Source of the DNA: Anniella stebbinsi
Taxonomy: Eukaryota > Chordata > Lepidosauria > Squamata > Anniellidae
NCBI GenBank assembly: GCA_029215795.1
Contig: JARDYH010000007.1
Coordinates: 68,130,763 to 68,194,762, forward strand
Direction: 5' to 3'
Length of the DNA stretch: 64,000 nt
The position numbers were made by a program, and so were the translations under genes. The stretch's first letter is position 1; every line of letters begins with the position of its first letter. Positions 11,666 through 23,691 of the stretch are shown in pieces. Below the pieces are notes generated by a model. That model was not told the DNA's origin, searched no databases, and worked only from the letters and a program-made list of their open reading frames with translations.

Positions 11666-12404
11666 TTTAGGGAAAGATGGATAAAACTGTGCATGGTGCA
11701 AAATAGGGGAAATCTGCCAAGTTCAATTTGTCACTTTTCTAATCTTAAATTCAGTTCATCCCACCCAATTCCACATCAGTTTGAATTAAAACAAGCAAAC
11801 TCACATAAAAATGCTTTCCCTGTGCATTTCTCCTAATGCATGCATTTTTTTTTTTCAATCCGTTTCCCCTAAGACATACATTGTTTTGCTCATTTTTCCA
11901 TTGGAGAAGTCCACTGCAAAATTCGGAGGAATACGACTTTGGAAGAGGATACAGGATCGAAAGGGCGACGTTAGGTAGGGTTCACGTTAACACGCCAGCT
12001 GAACGAATTGCTCCTCCGTCCCTAGTGTGGCAACGAAAGAAGTCAACCTGCCCAAAGAAGCTGATGGACAAAACGAAGTACTTCTTCTAGGGTGGCCATG
12101 CGCCCTGCTCCATTGGAAAGGCACACAGGTCACGGTTTTCGCTGCTAGGGTGAGCTGTACTGTCTTTCTATTACATTATAGGGCAGTATCCAAGGTTACC
12201 TGTGTATGACACGCAGGACCTACCAGCAATTCCTGAAGCAATCCAGAATCAGGGGAAACGCTCATTTCCAGAAGAGTACAGATCCACGGAGGTTGCAGAA
12301 GGGAGCGCGGCGGACACGCTCCGTTCCGGAAATTAGCCCTGCTGCTCCTTCCCAGGGTTAGTTTGGGACCACTCATTCCTGGTGCCTGAGCGGTTCCAAA
12401 AATC

Positions 12405-12647
12405 CATGGAGGACAAGGCGATCGACGGCTACTAGTCCTGATGGCCATATGCTTCCTCCACTAACTATCAGAGACAGTATGCTTCAGTACACCAGTGGCT
12501 GGGGAACATGGGCAGGAGGGTGTTGTTGCACTCATGTCCTGCTGGTGGGTTTCCCATGGGCAGCTGGTTGGCCACTGTGTGAACAGCATGCTGGGCTAGG
12601 TGGACCTTTGGCCTCATCCAGCATGGCTCTTTTTATGTTCTTATGAG
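12405..12647 (+). mobile_element. LINE 3' end (family A)
   Basis: Shows 'catggaggacaaggcgatcg', 'gctactagtcctgatggcca', 'accagtggctggggaacatg', 'tggccactgtgtgaacagca' and the terminal 'ttatgttcttatgag'. Confidence 0.75.
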
Positions 12648-13079
12648 TAGTCAGTTCTGCCTGCACAAGGGAACCAGCGGACGCTTAGCAGCAGGATAGG
12701 ATACTGCCCATTGTAATTACTTCTAAAGCAGCATCGACACATATGCCTTAGCACCTGCAAATCGTAAGCACATCTGTGTCCCCTTTGGCGATGCGTATGA
12801 GGCCACATTTACTTCTTCACGCAATGCACAATTCGCTTACGGAACTGACCGATGGCTTAGAGGTGGTTCGCGAAAGGGCAATCCGACAAATTCGCAGGCT
12901 GCCAATGGCTGCTAGACATGATGGCTGAAGGGGACCCTCCCTGTACAGGCGCAGACTAGCCCCTAAACACCAAATGCTGACGACAAAGAAGAGGGCAGGG
13001 CTAAATGCTGCTGGTGATTTTTTAGGGAATCTGGCGCAGAGCAGCTAAAAACAGAATGCTGGGACTGACAGACCTTGGC

Positions 13080-13960
13080 CCGATCACCTTGCTTTTACAT
13101 TTTAAAACAAGGTGACCATGCCTGTGCAATGGTTGCTCACATGCGCTGGGAGCCATGTGCAATACGGATTGGAGGTTTATTCCGTACATGGGATTACTCT
13201 TTGGACGGCCTGATCCTTTCCCTTCCGCATTCATGCAAACACTACCGATGCTTCTGTCCACCAACCCGCTGTTCTCTCTCTCCCTCTCTATCTCTCTGCT
13301 TCACACACACACACACGCACGCATGGACGGACGGACGTGCACACACCACACAACTCAGGCCAACAACCGCCGCTGAACCATTTCCAATTCCGAGCCTTTG
13401 CTAGGGACAGATGAACGGCAAACAAGGGGGACGGGTTCCGAACTAGGCCGCGCTAATTTACGGGGCATCCACGTCCCATTGTTGGCGGTGTGATTCATAC
13501 CAGCAGGAGCGGCAATTGGTGGGTAATGTCAGTGAGTGGCTCGGGGTGGGGGCGGAGGGGAGAGAAAGAGGGGGAGGAATGATGGATGGGCTGTGCCAAA
13601 GAGGTAGAATTAGGTGTCGGGGACCCTGGCTTTCTCGGAGAAAAACTAGGAAGCGGTGGGGGAGCTGGGGAAATAAGAATCATAATAAAGTCATTTATCA
13701 CCAGGCGATGCTCGCCAGTCAAGCCGCCGATCTCTGGGGAGCTGGGGGGTGGGGGGAAGAGAGGGGGCAGCAGGCATGAGCAGCTTGGACTGAGTGCGCA
13801 TTTTCTGAGCCACTGGGTTTTAAGCAATGTTATCGCTTACTGGAGAAACGGAGCAGGGCCGGGAATAGGAATGGTTGCGAGGCTGATTCTTCTCACCTGC
13901 CAAATGCACCAGAGGGTTATGATATCACTGGTGCCATTTATACAGTGTGTGTAGGGGGGG
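13080..13960. other. Repeat-poor island, candidate conserved non-coding DNA
   Basis: Apart from a CT/CA microsatellite (about 13,275-13,320), this stretch matches none of the dispersed families in the window. It has mixed base composition with blocks such as 'gcgctaatttacggggcatc', 'catttatcaccaggcgatgc' and 'gcaatgttatcgcttactgg', resembling regulatory DNA more than decayed repeat. This is inference only. Confidence 0.3.
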
Positions 13961-14281
13961 GACATTGCTGACTTCACTTCCCCGGGTTTCGGGCCCAATT
14001 TGGCAATTCCTCGGAAGGCGGCGGCGGCCCCAGCCAGGTGCCCTCCAGATGTGTTGGTCAAGACATCTGGAGAGCAACCGTTTGGGGACAGTCGAGCTAG
14101 GCCACTGGCCAGTTCACCGGCTCTGAGCAACAGCCACGATCCAAAGGGCCTTTTGCATGTCCGGAAGTCACGTTCACACAAAGCACGGGAGGTTTCGCCG
14201 GTTCCACACTCAGTGGTGCAGGAGCCTTTGACTTCTGAGGGTCCGCCAGCTCACAGGAGTGACTTTGGGTGGGAGCGAGAC

Positions 14282-14560
14282 TAGGCTGACCAGATAAAAT
14301 CCAGGTCAGGGCTCATGCAACTTTAACAGCCAGTGTCGTTTGTGTGCAATTAGTTCCTGGTGAAATTCCCTCTTCATCATAAAGCTGTCTTCTTTTGTAT
14401 CTGGTCACTCTAGTATAGTGCCTGCACCTTTAACTGTTGTCAGGAAGAGGGAATTTCACCAGGAACGAATTGCATACAAATGACAGTGGCTGAAATTCCC
14501 TTTTCTCTACAACTGTTAAAGCTACATGAGCCCTGACCTGGATTTTATCTGGTCAGCCTA
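14282..14560. mobile_element. hAT-like palindromic element, TAGGSTGACC family, with target duplication
   Basis: A 279-bp palindrome from TAGGCTGACCAGATAAAATC to its reverse complement. Inner arms repeat 'caggtcagggctcatgcaac'. Flanks AGCGAGAC (14274-14281) and AGCAAGAC (14561-14568) match at 7 of 8 positions, the 8-bp duplication expected of hAT transposases. Confidence 0.75.
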
Positions 14561-14582
14561 AGCAAGACAGGGTGCCAAGGGG

Positions 14583-14775
14583 CCATCGGTCAGTGGTAGA
14601 ATGCAGGCTTCACATGCAAAAAGCCCGGGGTTCAATCCCCAGCACCTCCAGGCAGGGCTAGGGGAATATCCTGCCTGGAAGCCTGGAGAGCTGTTGCTAG
14701 TCCGTGTCAGCCAATACTGGGCTGGATGAACCCAGGGTCTGGCTCAGTATAAAGCAGCTTCCGGTGGCCTTTGTT
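14583..14775 (+). mobile_element. tRNA-derived SINE
   Basis: Has a polymerase III A-box-like 'cggtcagtggtagaatg' and a perfect B box (ggttcaatccc, 14629-14639). The tail ends 'gggtctggctcagtataaag' and 'cagcttcc'. Decayed relatives occur near 46,206, 56,165, 62,522 and (reversed) 59,244. Confidence 0.7.
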
Positions 14776-15189
14776 CCTAAATTCCTGTGCAAAGTCCCAA
14801 TCCGTGGATGGAATGGCCTACATGGGCCCTTTGATCCTGTTGTTATAAACATAGGAATGGGCAGCGTCAGAGGTAGGCATGCTGAGGCACGTGCCCCTTC
14901 GCTTAAAAATTAGGGTGGCATTTGATAATGCTGGTAAGAGTGACGAGGAATTTTAAGGAAAGAGATTGCAATATAAGGACATAAGTTACAGCTTTTTTTC
15001 TCTCTCTTCCTCTAAGCTTGAATATATCCAAGAGAGAACCTTGAAATCCTGCAAACCTCTTTACCACTGGGTGTATTTTAGTGAATAACTGATTGAGCTA
15101 TTTTACATTTTGTATGTTTCAATTTTGTTGTAAGTCACCTTGGGCCTTTTTTTTTTTTTTTTGAGAAAGGCACCTAACAAATAATAATA

Positions 15190-15592
15190 TTTGCCTACTC
15201 CGAGGGAAGCACGGAGGGCGGTAACAAGGAAGAGGGCCTCTTCAGTGGTGGCCCCCCAATTATGGAACGATCTCCCCGACGAGGCTTGCCTGGCGCCAAC
15301 ATTGTTATCTTTTTGGCGCCAGGTCAAGACTTTCCTCTTCTCCCAGGCATTTAACAGCATAGGATGAGGGTTTTGTGTTGTTGTGTTGTTGTTGTGCTTT
15401 GACCCAGGATGATCTTGTAATTTTAACTTATTTTTATGCTTTATGGTTTTTAAATTTTGTATATCAGTGTTTTTAATGTTCAGTGTTTTTAATTTTTGTA
15501 AACCGCCCAGAGAGCTTCGGCTATGGGGTGGTATATAAATGGAATAAAATAAATAAATACATAAATAAATAAATATTATTATTATTATTCTT
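15190..15592 (+). mobile_element. L2-like LINE 3' end (family B)
   Basis: Sense-oriented. One frame still reads the pol C-terminal track (VVAPQLWNDLPDEA, then QVKTFLFSQAFNS), followed by 'gtaaaccgcccagagagctt', 'cggctatggggtggtatata' and an (AATA)n(ATT)n tail. It is the best preserved copy of this family here. Confidence 0.8.
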
Positions 15593-16149
15593 TATCCCCT
15601 CCAAAATTTAAACCCCTTAACCCTTTGTCCCAGTTGGGAAAGGGAGAAAGCCATTGCCTTTCTTTGTTTATTTGTTTTTCTGCAATGGATGACTGCTTGA
15701 ATCCCACTTTGCTCACTGCCAAGGGTATTTTTTCTACAAAGTGCGAAAACCCCAGTGAAGCAAAGGTTGCCACTTGATTGTTTATTTTTCAGCCGGCCCA
15801 GCTCCTGTGCCTGTGGCAGCAGCATAGCAGGCAGAAATGTAACAGGTGAGGCATTTCCTGACACATCTCAGGCCTGAATGAAGCATGTCCCCCACCGCCC
15901 TCTCCACAAGATGCCTGACAAAGTCTGTATGCTGCCTTGATGCTTTTTCATGCAGGGGTTGCCAACTTTTCCTTTTTGAGCCAGCTCCTTCGCTTTTAAG
16001 GGGAGCTCCTTCTCCTGCCAGGGTGGGCAGCACGTGGAAATGGCAATCGCCATGCCATGAAAACCTTTACCTGGAGAGAGATCGATGCAACCCGCTAAGA
16101 GGATCACAGGTCTGTTTTGCCCCCCCCCCCCCCCGGGCGGTTGGCAACC

Positions 16150-16760
16150 CTAATCATTTTTGTACATTTGCACCGTGGCCCAAACCACGCTCTTTTCAGT
16201 GAGCTGGATGGATTCCTTTAAACGTGGCTCAACTTTTGCATCCATGCCCAGAAAAGGTGCTTGCAGCAGGACTTTAATAGGAGCTGGGGGCGGCTTTGAG
16301 TTGGAGAGGATGACAAAAGGTTTAAACAGATGGGTGAAAGGCCGCTTTGCGTGTCCCCCCCGCATGCCCCGCCATGGTCTCTGGGAAGGCTTAAACGCAA
16401 TGCGTGGCCATCCCTGGTTCAATCGCAGGCTAATGAAGCCACATTAATCATCCAATTATACACCTGTCAGGCCGGGAACAATAGCACGAGCCACTCTGAA
16501 TGAGACCGGGGGCATCTGAGCTGGCGGGGGCCCCGCAGGCAGAACAAATCCAAGGGAGACAATAGGAGACAAAACAAAGATGCCCCCCAAAGCAGGGGGG
16601 AGATGAACCAGGGTAGGGAGGGGGAGTTAAGCTCATGGGGGAGTTCTCTCTCCCCACCTCACACTGCCTTGGAAAAAAAGGGGCACCAACCCCCAAATCA
16701 TGGCTCTTGCATCCAGGCACAGGGGGCCTCTGCCAGCTGGCCGCCGAAGAATTCACCTCA
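16150..16760. other. Repeat-poor island, candidate conserved non-coding DNA
   Basis: No repeat family was recognised. The core at about 16,370-16,560 contains 'caggctaatgaagccacatt' and 'aatcatccaattatacacct', which are homeodomain-type AT cores in a GC-rich setting. The reading frames on both strands show no known domain. Regulatory function is inferred only. Confidence 0.3.
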
Positions 16761-16974
16761 CCTGCCTATTTGAGGATGATAAGAAATGGGGGGGGGGGAC
16801 ACAACCTATAGCAACCCCCAGTAGGTAGGCTTTCAGAAACACTTTGGGGTGTGCAGAGCTGAGTGTGTGAGTAAATAAGAGTATAGGATTCTTTCAGCAC
16901 ATGCAAGCAGAATGAACTTTTTCTCTTTTTTTTACTTCACCCGGCTCTTGTACCTTTAACAGCAAGCAGTCATT

Positions 16975-17135
16975 TTTATTTTATTTTATTTTATTGTTTT
17001 TCATTTCATTTCATTTCATTTCATTTTTCATTTCATTTCATTATGTTATTTTATTGTTTTTTATTTTATTATTTTTATTTTATTTTCTCAATTATTAGTT
17101 TATTATTATTTATTATTATTATTTTATTCATGGAA
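16975..17135. repeat. AT-rich low-complexity tract (TATTT/CATTT)n
   Basis: Runs of TTTTA and TTTCA pentamers, passing into (ATT)n. Confidence 0.85.
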
Positions 17136-17282
17136 CAAATGACCTAGGAAGGTCATGGGCTCTCCCACCCTAGACACATTTTATATTATGTGTATATAAT
17201 GTTGTTCCCCACCTCAATCCAGAGGGAGTGGCGGGTAAGAAATAAATATATGATTATTGTTGTTATTGTTATTAATATTATT

Positions 17283-17405
17283 AAGAGGTAGCTGGACAGC
17301 CGTCTGGCAGGTATGCTTTAAGGTAGATTCCTGAATTGAGCAGGGGGTTGGACTTGATGGCCTTATAGGCCCCTTCCAACTCTACTAGTCTATGATTCTA
17401 TGATT
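17283..17405 (+). mobile_element. CR1 LINE 3' end
   Basis: Shows 'gaggtagctggacagccgtc', 'gcagggggttggacttgatg', 'cttataggccccttccaact' and the terminal 'tatgattctatgatt' octamer-type tail typical of CR1. Confidence 0.85.
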
Positions 17406-17439
17406 ATTTCTTATTTCATTTTGTTGTTATCATAATTAT

Positions 17440-17870
17440 TTTTTCTTTTATTTTTTATTTGCCAGCTGTACTTTTAGTCTGTCCAAAAACCAACATTCAC
17501 CAGGCTGTGTCTACCATACATTCAAGACATCACATGCAAACATTAAAACAAAGTAAAAAAACAGTGTGAAATAAAACCAAGCTAAAATATAGCCCTTCCT
17601 GCACATCAAAAGAGCAGCAGAATAAAGTACTAAAAGAACTAAGACAACAACAGCAGCAACAAAACCCAGCCAGTTCTTAAAATGCCCGGGAGAATGAAAT
17701 AAGTCTTCAGCTTGTGCCCCAAACACCACAGCTTTAGGTATCAGATGAGCCTCTCTGGTGCGGATCTTTCACATAAATGATGCCACCACCAAAAAGGCCC
17801 TCTTCTTAGTAGCTGTCTGCCTCACAACATTTGGCAGGGGCACCTGAAAAAGGACTTCAGGTAGTTAACT
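17440..17870 (-). mobile_element. Decayed L2-like LINE fragment
   Basis: Reverse-oriented. The - strand reading shows remnants of the pol C-terminal track near 17,690-17,740 (preceded by 'agaatgaaataagtcttcag') and an A-rich reversed tail. It is more diverged than the other copies. Confidence 0.45.
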
Positions 17871-17975
17871 TAATGTCCCGGCAGGTAGGTATTATGCAGA
17901 AATGCAGCCTGAGAATTTTTCTCTTAGCATGGAGTTAAAGCAGCCATGGGGTGAGATTTTTTAAAATAACTACCT

Positions 17976-18114
17976 AAGGGTGCAATCCTATGCATGATTA
18001 GAAGGGGGGGAGTTCTACAGCTCCCAGCATTCCCCAGCCCAGCATGGCTGACCCTTGGAATGTTAGAAGTTGTAGGGATTTTTTCTGTCTGAACATGCAT
18101 AGGGTTGCGCCCTA
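17976..18114. mobile_element. Palindromic miniature element, GGTGCAATCCTATGCATG family
   Basis: The left end 'aagggtgcaatcctatgcat' and right end 'catgcatagggttgcgccct' are inverted repeats. The middle carries 'tacagctcccagcattcccc'. Confidence 0.65.
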
Positions 18115-19084
18115 AATGTGTCAGATGAGCATCTGTTCAAAGTACAGAAGTGGGACCGATAAGGAAAGTAGCACTATAGGAGAGCGAAATTCTGAAGTCT
18201 CAGTGGCCTTGGTTGGCAACCAAGTGGGCAAATATCCCTCTCTGGTTTTGCTGCGTGCCAAACTGCCCGCAGACTGGATTCAAGACATGTGCGATGTATC
18301 CACCCTTCCAATAAACTCCTGCTTCGTTGAAATCATGCATCATCGCTGGGAAGTCATAAATATTCCCTCTTCAAATCTATCATGTCTCAAATCCATTCTT
18401 TATCTCGATCTCGGGATGGGAGGAAAGTAGAACGGTTATGTCACCTCTATTAGACGGAATTCCAAACTTGATTGCAGCACATTTTTCAACAGCACAAAAT
18501 TAAATAATAAAAACAAGAAAGTTCCAGGGCAGAGGGTGTGTGTGGATGAATGATAAATAGACCACTGTGTTAACATGCAGGGGGGAAACCCCGCAATGAA
18601 CACATGGCAGGAATGCAGAAAGGTGATACTACGCTGGCTGGGAATGATGGGATATGTAGTCCAGCATATCTGGAGTGTGCCAAGTTGGGGGTGAATGTAA
18701 CATGGCCGAACTCCTGTATAGATTACAGCATGGAACTGGGTGTCAGCAACCAATACCCTGAACCTAAACTTCCTCCGTGGAAAAGTCCAAAAGAAAGGTC
18801 ACTGTTTAATAACACAAACAATAGTGGTACCAAATAATGCATGCTGTTGCCTAATTATTAATTAAATAATATATTAATTAATATGTTAATAAATAGTGGC
18901 AGCATTTAGATCATATCTTGATTAAATGTTTTGACAATTCTTGGGATTACCCAGGAATTAAGTAGCATGTTTAGATCATATATTTTGGACTCTAACTTTC
19001 TTTTGCTGGACAGATCCTTTGGGTTTACAGCAAATGACAGGTGTTCTGTTTCCCCTGAGAGGGACCATTTTGCCAGCCAATTTT

Positions 19085-19385
19085 TATTGATTCATTTATT
19101 TATTATATTTCTATGCCGCCCAGTAGCCAAAGCTCTCTGGATGGCTGGCGACGATTAAACCCCCAAAATACACGGTGATAAAATACAACCTAAAAGTTTA
19201 CAACAATGGTATAAAATAAAAATAAGAACCAAAATACAACCTGGTGGCAGCGCAAAGATTTAAAACGCAGGAACAGATTTAAAACAGCAGAAGTGGAAAG
19301 ACTGAAATGCCTGGGGAAATAGGAAGTCCTTCACCTGGCGCTGAAAAGGGCGCAATGTAGGCGCCAGGTGAACATCTCTGGGATA
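19085..19385 (-). mobile_element. L2-like LINE 3' end (family B)
   Basis: Reversed tail: 'atttctatgccgcccagtag', 'ccaaagctctctggatggct', then 'cttcacctggcgctgaaaag' and 'gtaggcgccaggtgaacatc'. Confidence 0.7.
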
Positions 19386-20209
19386 CTCATTACTTCTTTG
19401 CATTTAACATACAAGGATGGGGAGAAGGGAGGATGGGGAATTAGATGGGGAGGAAGCCGAAGCTTTGATGGGGCGGCCATGTGTCCTGCTTTACAGAGGA
19501 CAGTCCTCTATTGGAAGACATCCAAGTCCCATTTAAAGATGGAGAGCCATAAGGCAGGGGCCTTAAAGTCACCTACTCACAGGTAGCCCCTGGACAGCAG
19601 CAGCTAGAGCAACAGGTACACAGCTCACCTAGCCCTAATCGACACCAGACGTTTATCCCGGGGTCATCTCAAGGTTGTCGCTGCGCATCCAAATGACATA
19701 CAGCTGATCCTGGGGTGAACGGAGGACGACAGCTCCATTTCCCCCCTGGATAGCTGGGACCAGCTTTTGCTCGTTTTTTTCGCCAGGACCATCCCGAGCA
19801 CCATGGGTGGTGTGGCTCTCCCTTGTGGGGTCATTCCTCTTCCCCACGAGTAGCGGGGCTCAGGAAACAGGCAGGGGGGTCCGTGCATATTGGGGGTTAG
19901 GGGGAGAGAATTTTCGTCATCTTTGGGTTGGCTCTCGGCATCTTCCAGCGCCTAGTTTTTTGGTTGTTGTTGTTTTTTAAATCCCACCTTCGCGCAAGAC
20001 CACGCCTGCACTGTGGCGTGATCCACTCGTCCTGTAAAAAAACACAACTTCACCCCAGGACGGCCCTCCTCTACTTCCGAGGACAACTTGCTGGCGGGTG
20101 CCCCATGAGGAACGATCGCTGAAGCTAAAAACTTCACGATCATCCCTCCCCTCTCCTGGAAGGCCTCCAGGTGTAGATGAGCCGCTGGTCACTGTCATCC
20201 CCACTATAG

Positions 20210-20335
20210 TGATAGGTAGTGTACTTTTATTCAAATTATAGTGATTGTTTCTAAGTTTGCATCTATACATATGATTTTTGCCTATGCAAATCTGATGCAA
20301 ATCTGTGACTTTTTTTTCGGTGCCACTTCAACCTG
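20210..20335. repeat. Octamer-bearing dispersed repeat
   Basis: Shares 'tgtttctaagtttgcatcta' and 'cctatgcaaatctgatgcaa' with 25,160-25,320 and 44,800-44,940. Contains ATGCAAAT octamers. Confidence 0.5.
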
Positions 20336-20344
20336 GGCTTTGAC

Positions 20345-20995
20345 AAGGTTGAATTGCTCCTAGAACCTCTTGGAAATGTGGGGAGGTGGAAAGTAAGTGC
20401 TATTTTGGGCTGCGTTAATAGAAGCATAGCTTCCAAATCATGCGAGGTACTGGTTCCCCTCTATTCGGTACTGGTTAGGCCCCATCTTGAGTATTGCATC
20501 CAGTTCTGGGCACCACACTTCAAGAAGGAGGCAGACAAGCTGGAACGTGTTCAGAGGAGGGCAATGAGGATGATTAGGGGTCTGGAAACAAAGCCCTATG
20601 AGGAGAGGCTGAAAGAACTGGGCAGGTTTAGCCTGGAGAAGAGAAGACGGAGGGGAGACATGATAGCCCTCTTCAAATACTTGAAAGGAGGGCCAGGATC
20701 TCTTCTCGATTATCCCAGAGTACAGGACGAGGAATAATGGGCTCATGTTACGTGAAGCTAGATTCCAGCTGGACATCAGGAAAAACGTCCTGACTGTTAG
20801 AGCAGTACGACAATGGAACCAGTGACCTAGGGAGGTGGTGGGCTCTCCGAGAGGCCTTCAAGAGGCAGCTGGACACGGACAGACACCTGTCAGGGATGCT
20901 TTAAGATGGTCCTGCATTGAGCAGGGGGTTGGACTCAATGGCCTTAGAGGCCCCTTCCAACTCTACGATTCTAGGATTCTAGGATTGTAAGAGGA
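20345..20995 (+). mobile_element. CR1 LINE 3' part with RT C-terminal coding
   Basis: The longest CR1 fragment. One open frame (20,354-20,737) carries the CR1 pol C-terminal signature: '[20 protein letters not shown]', then '[20 protein letters not shown]' and '[20 protein letters not shown]'. The 3' tail 'ttggactcaatggccttaga' and terminal (gattctag)n follow. It is a 5'-truncated dead copy. Confidence 0.9.
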
Positions 20996-21499
20996 AAGAG
21001 GCTGGCTTACTGTTAAGGCTGCCGACTTTTAAACTGGTCCCTGTCGCCTGTGCTTATATCATAGGCGACAAAGCCAATCTCCTAGCCTTGAAAAGGCATC
21101 ATCCCCCTCCCCCGCCATTTCTGCAGATCAAAAGGCCGGGCTGTGAGATTCCTGGTCAGCTGGTGTCCTTGTAGTGTTGCCCCTTACTCAGTCCTTCCAA
21201 TGACACCCAATCCCGCATCCTTCTAAGCACAGGCAGTTACAGATGTGTGATGAATGGCTCTTGGCTATTGAACTCAAGCTACTCCACTGACTTATTTATT
21301 TATTTATTTACAAGGTTATATACCGCTCTCTGGCAAGGTTCCTAACATGGCCTGCAGCAGTGCTGTGGCTAACTGGGGAACCCCAAAGGGTACAAGGGGA
21401 AGCCAGCTGGGTTTTGTTACGGTCAATTGACAATGCTTTTCCTTCAAAGGATTCTCATGCCTGCTCCCTGGTCCACCTATCTAATCTCCCCCTCCCCAT

Positions 21500-21585
21500 C
21501 TCTCTCACGTCTTGATTGGAAATAGGATGCTGGCCTAGGTGGACCACTGGTCTGACCCAGCAGGGCTCTTCTTTCGTTCTATGCG
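21500..21585 (+). mobile_element. LINE 3' tail fragment (family A)
   Basis: Shows 'aaataggatgctggcctagg' and 'tggtctgacccagcagggct', with a terminal 'cttctttcgttctatg'. Confidence 0.6.
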
Positions 21586-21689
21586 TCCTTCCTAGTACCG
21601 GCTCTTTGTGTTCTGTGTAAGAGCTACTACCACCTTGCGGTCCATCTGGGTCATGGCTTGTGGCCGCTTCCTGTTTCATCCTATTTCTT

Positions 21690-22126
21690 CCCAAGATCAT
21701 CCTCAAGGATCCTTCTCCGTGAGCCCCTGCCAAAGGAAGTGAGGCAAGTGGCTACCAGGAGGAGGGCCTTTTCTGCTGTGGCACCCCGGCTGCGGAATGA
21801 CCTCCCTGGAGAGGTTCGCCTGGCACCTACGTTATCCTCTTTTCGACGCCAGGTGAAGACCTTTTTTATTTTCTCAGTATTTTAACAGTTTATCAACTTA
21901 ACTTTGAACTTTGTTGTTTTAACTTTGTATTTTAAATCGGTATTAATTTCTGCATGGCGGCTCGGTTTGATCCTGGTTGTGCTTTTATATTGCATTTTAT
22001 ACTATGATTTGATACTGTTGTTTGTTTTATATTTTGAATTGTCTTCATGTTTTTAATGTTTGTGAACATTAAAGAGCTTCGGCTCTTGGGCAGTAGAGAA
22101 ATGCAATAAATAAATAAATAAATAAT
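21690..22126 (+). mobile_element. L2-like LINE 3' end (family B)
   Basis: Reading frame with 'AVAPRLRNDLPGEVRLAPTL' and 'FRRQVKTFFIFSVF', then the tail 'cttcggctcttgggcagtag' and (AATA)n. Its sequence is closer to the 26,560 copy than to the 15,190 copy, so two subfamilies are present. Confidence 0.75.
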
Positions 22127-22311
22127 CTCTTTGGACACATTTCAATTTGGCAGTTGTCATTATTGTTCATGACTTTTTATTGTTGCATCCAAGGAAACTG
22201 GATCCTCCTTGCTCTCTCTGTCTGTTAATGTGCCCACTGTGATTACGACACATGAACTATCTCACCCAAGGACCAGGATCTCTCTCTCTCTCTCTCGCTC
22301 GCTCTGTGTGT

Positions 22312-22340
22312 GTGTGTTGTTGTTGTTGTTGTTGTTGTTG
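22312..22340 (+). repeat. (GTT)n microsatellite
   Basis: A short TG run passing into about eight GTT units, preceded by a CT tract. Confidence 0.9.
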
Positions 22341-22480
22341 GCCACCACCACCACCAAGCCAACACAAGCACTGGAGCAACAGCACCACCTTGTAGCTGGT
22401 TGAAGGGTCAGTTTCTCCAGTGTTGGGGGAGTTGAGGACATTTGAGATAGCAGGACTTGGCTTGGTGCTTTAATAGTTTT

Positions 22481-22788
22481 TAGAGTGACCGTATGAAATG
22501 GAGGACAGGGCTCCTGAATCTTTAACAGTAGTGATGAAGAGGGAATTTCAGCAGGTGTCGTTTGTACGCGTGCGGCACCTGGCGAAATTCCCTCTTCATC
22601 ACCACAGTTAAAGCTGCAGGAGCCCTGCCCTCTTTTGTATCTGGTCAAGAGGGCAGGGCTCCTGCTGTGATGAAGAGGGAATTTCACCCGGTGCTGCATG
22701 CATACAAATGACTCCTGCTGAAATTCCCTTTTCAATGCAACTGTTAAAGATGCAGGAGACCTGTCCTCCTTTTCATATGGTCACCCTA
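22481..22788. mobile_element. hAT-like palindromic element, TAGGGTGACC family
   Basis: TAGAGTGACCGTATGAAATG at the left and CATATGGTCACCCTA at the right. Arms repeat 'ggacagggctcctgaatctt' and 'gtgatgaagagggaatttc'. It is the same family as 8,279-8,598. Confidence 0.7.
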
Positions 22789-22869
22789 GCTTCCATCCTG
22801 ACAGCCAGCGATTCAAAAGGTGCAGCTTTACACACCAAAGAGCAGAGGCGCCTCTAGGGTCGCTTTCCC

Positions 22870-22980
22870 CAACCTGTCGGGCTGCAACTGCTGTCATTCC
22901 CAGCCAGCTTGGGCATTCTGACTGAGGGTAATGGGCATTGCAGTCCGGCACAACTGGAAGGCATCAAGTTGAGGAAAGCT
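22870..22980 (+). repeat. Short interspersed repeat ('gggcattgcagtccggc')
   Basis: Same family as 7,070-7,195. Shows 'cccagccagcttgggcattc' and 'attgcagtccggcacaactg'. Confidence 0.5.
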
Positions 22981-23469
22981 GCTTTACGTCATCCCCCCTT
23001 CCAAACTTTAAAAACTGGATCAGGTCCTGGGGAGACGGGGATTGGTAAGAGACGGAGACCCCATATAGAGCGGTATGGCCAAGCTGAAACCTTTCTCACC
23101 GGATTCAGTTCAAAGATGCCTATCCCTCTCCAAGGTCAAACACCGAGGTGGCAAAAAGCTCGTGGAAATTTGCAGCAAAAGCTGGATGCACACAGCACTG
23201 ATTGGCTAGTATCTGTGCCTTAACCAAGGCACCTCCGCCTCCCTGTCCCTCCTGAACAGTGTTGTACTTGTAAAGAAAGTTTCACGATAAGGATAAATAT
23301 ACATGCAGCACTGAAAATTAAAATAAAAGGTTTTGTAAAACACTGGGAGAAGACCAAATGCTGAGTCAGCATTCTGTACGCTGGTATGCATGCCTGTCAT
23401 TCCAGTTGTGGAGCTGGGATCTCCCCCACTCGGCCCCTAGCTGAGGGAGGCATTTCTGCTTGTCTCAAA

Positions 23470-23612
23470 ATGGTTATATACTACTACCTCTAGGATCAGA
23501 AGCAGCATGCACAGAAGGCTGCTGTTGCATTCATGCCCTACTGGTAAGAAGTGGTCGGCCACCGCGAGAACAGGATGCTGGACTAGATGAATCCCTTGGC
23601 CTTTTCTTACGT
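23470..23612 (+). mobile_element. LINE 3' end fragment (family A)
   Basis: Decayed tail with 'tatatactactacctctagg', 'cactcatgccc'-like and 'aacaggatgctggactagat' segments. Confidence 0.6.
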
Positions 23613-23691
23613 GAGCTCTCTCTTGACCTTATTTCGCCCAGAGTTCAATATCAGAGGCAGCTTGATATCAAACATGGCACATCAAACCTCC

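Noticed and set aside
14583..14660. tRNA gene candidate because of polymerase III A and B boxes.
   Set aside because: No cloverleaf can be formed and the sequence continues into a SINE body; B box and tail are shared with several copies. The same applies to 35,528-35,600.
20354..20737. A 127-aa frame that could be taken for a host gene.
   Set aside because: It is the C-terminal part of CR1 reverse transcriptase; the same sequence recurs at 30,880, 44,262, 54,070 and 63,655.
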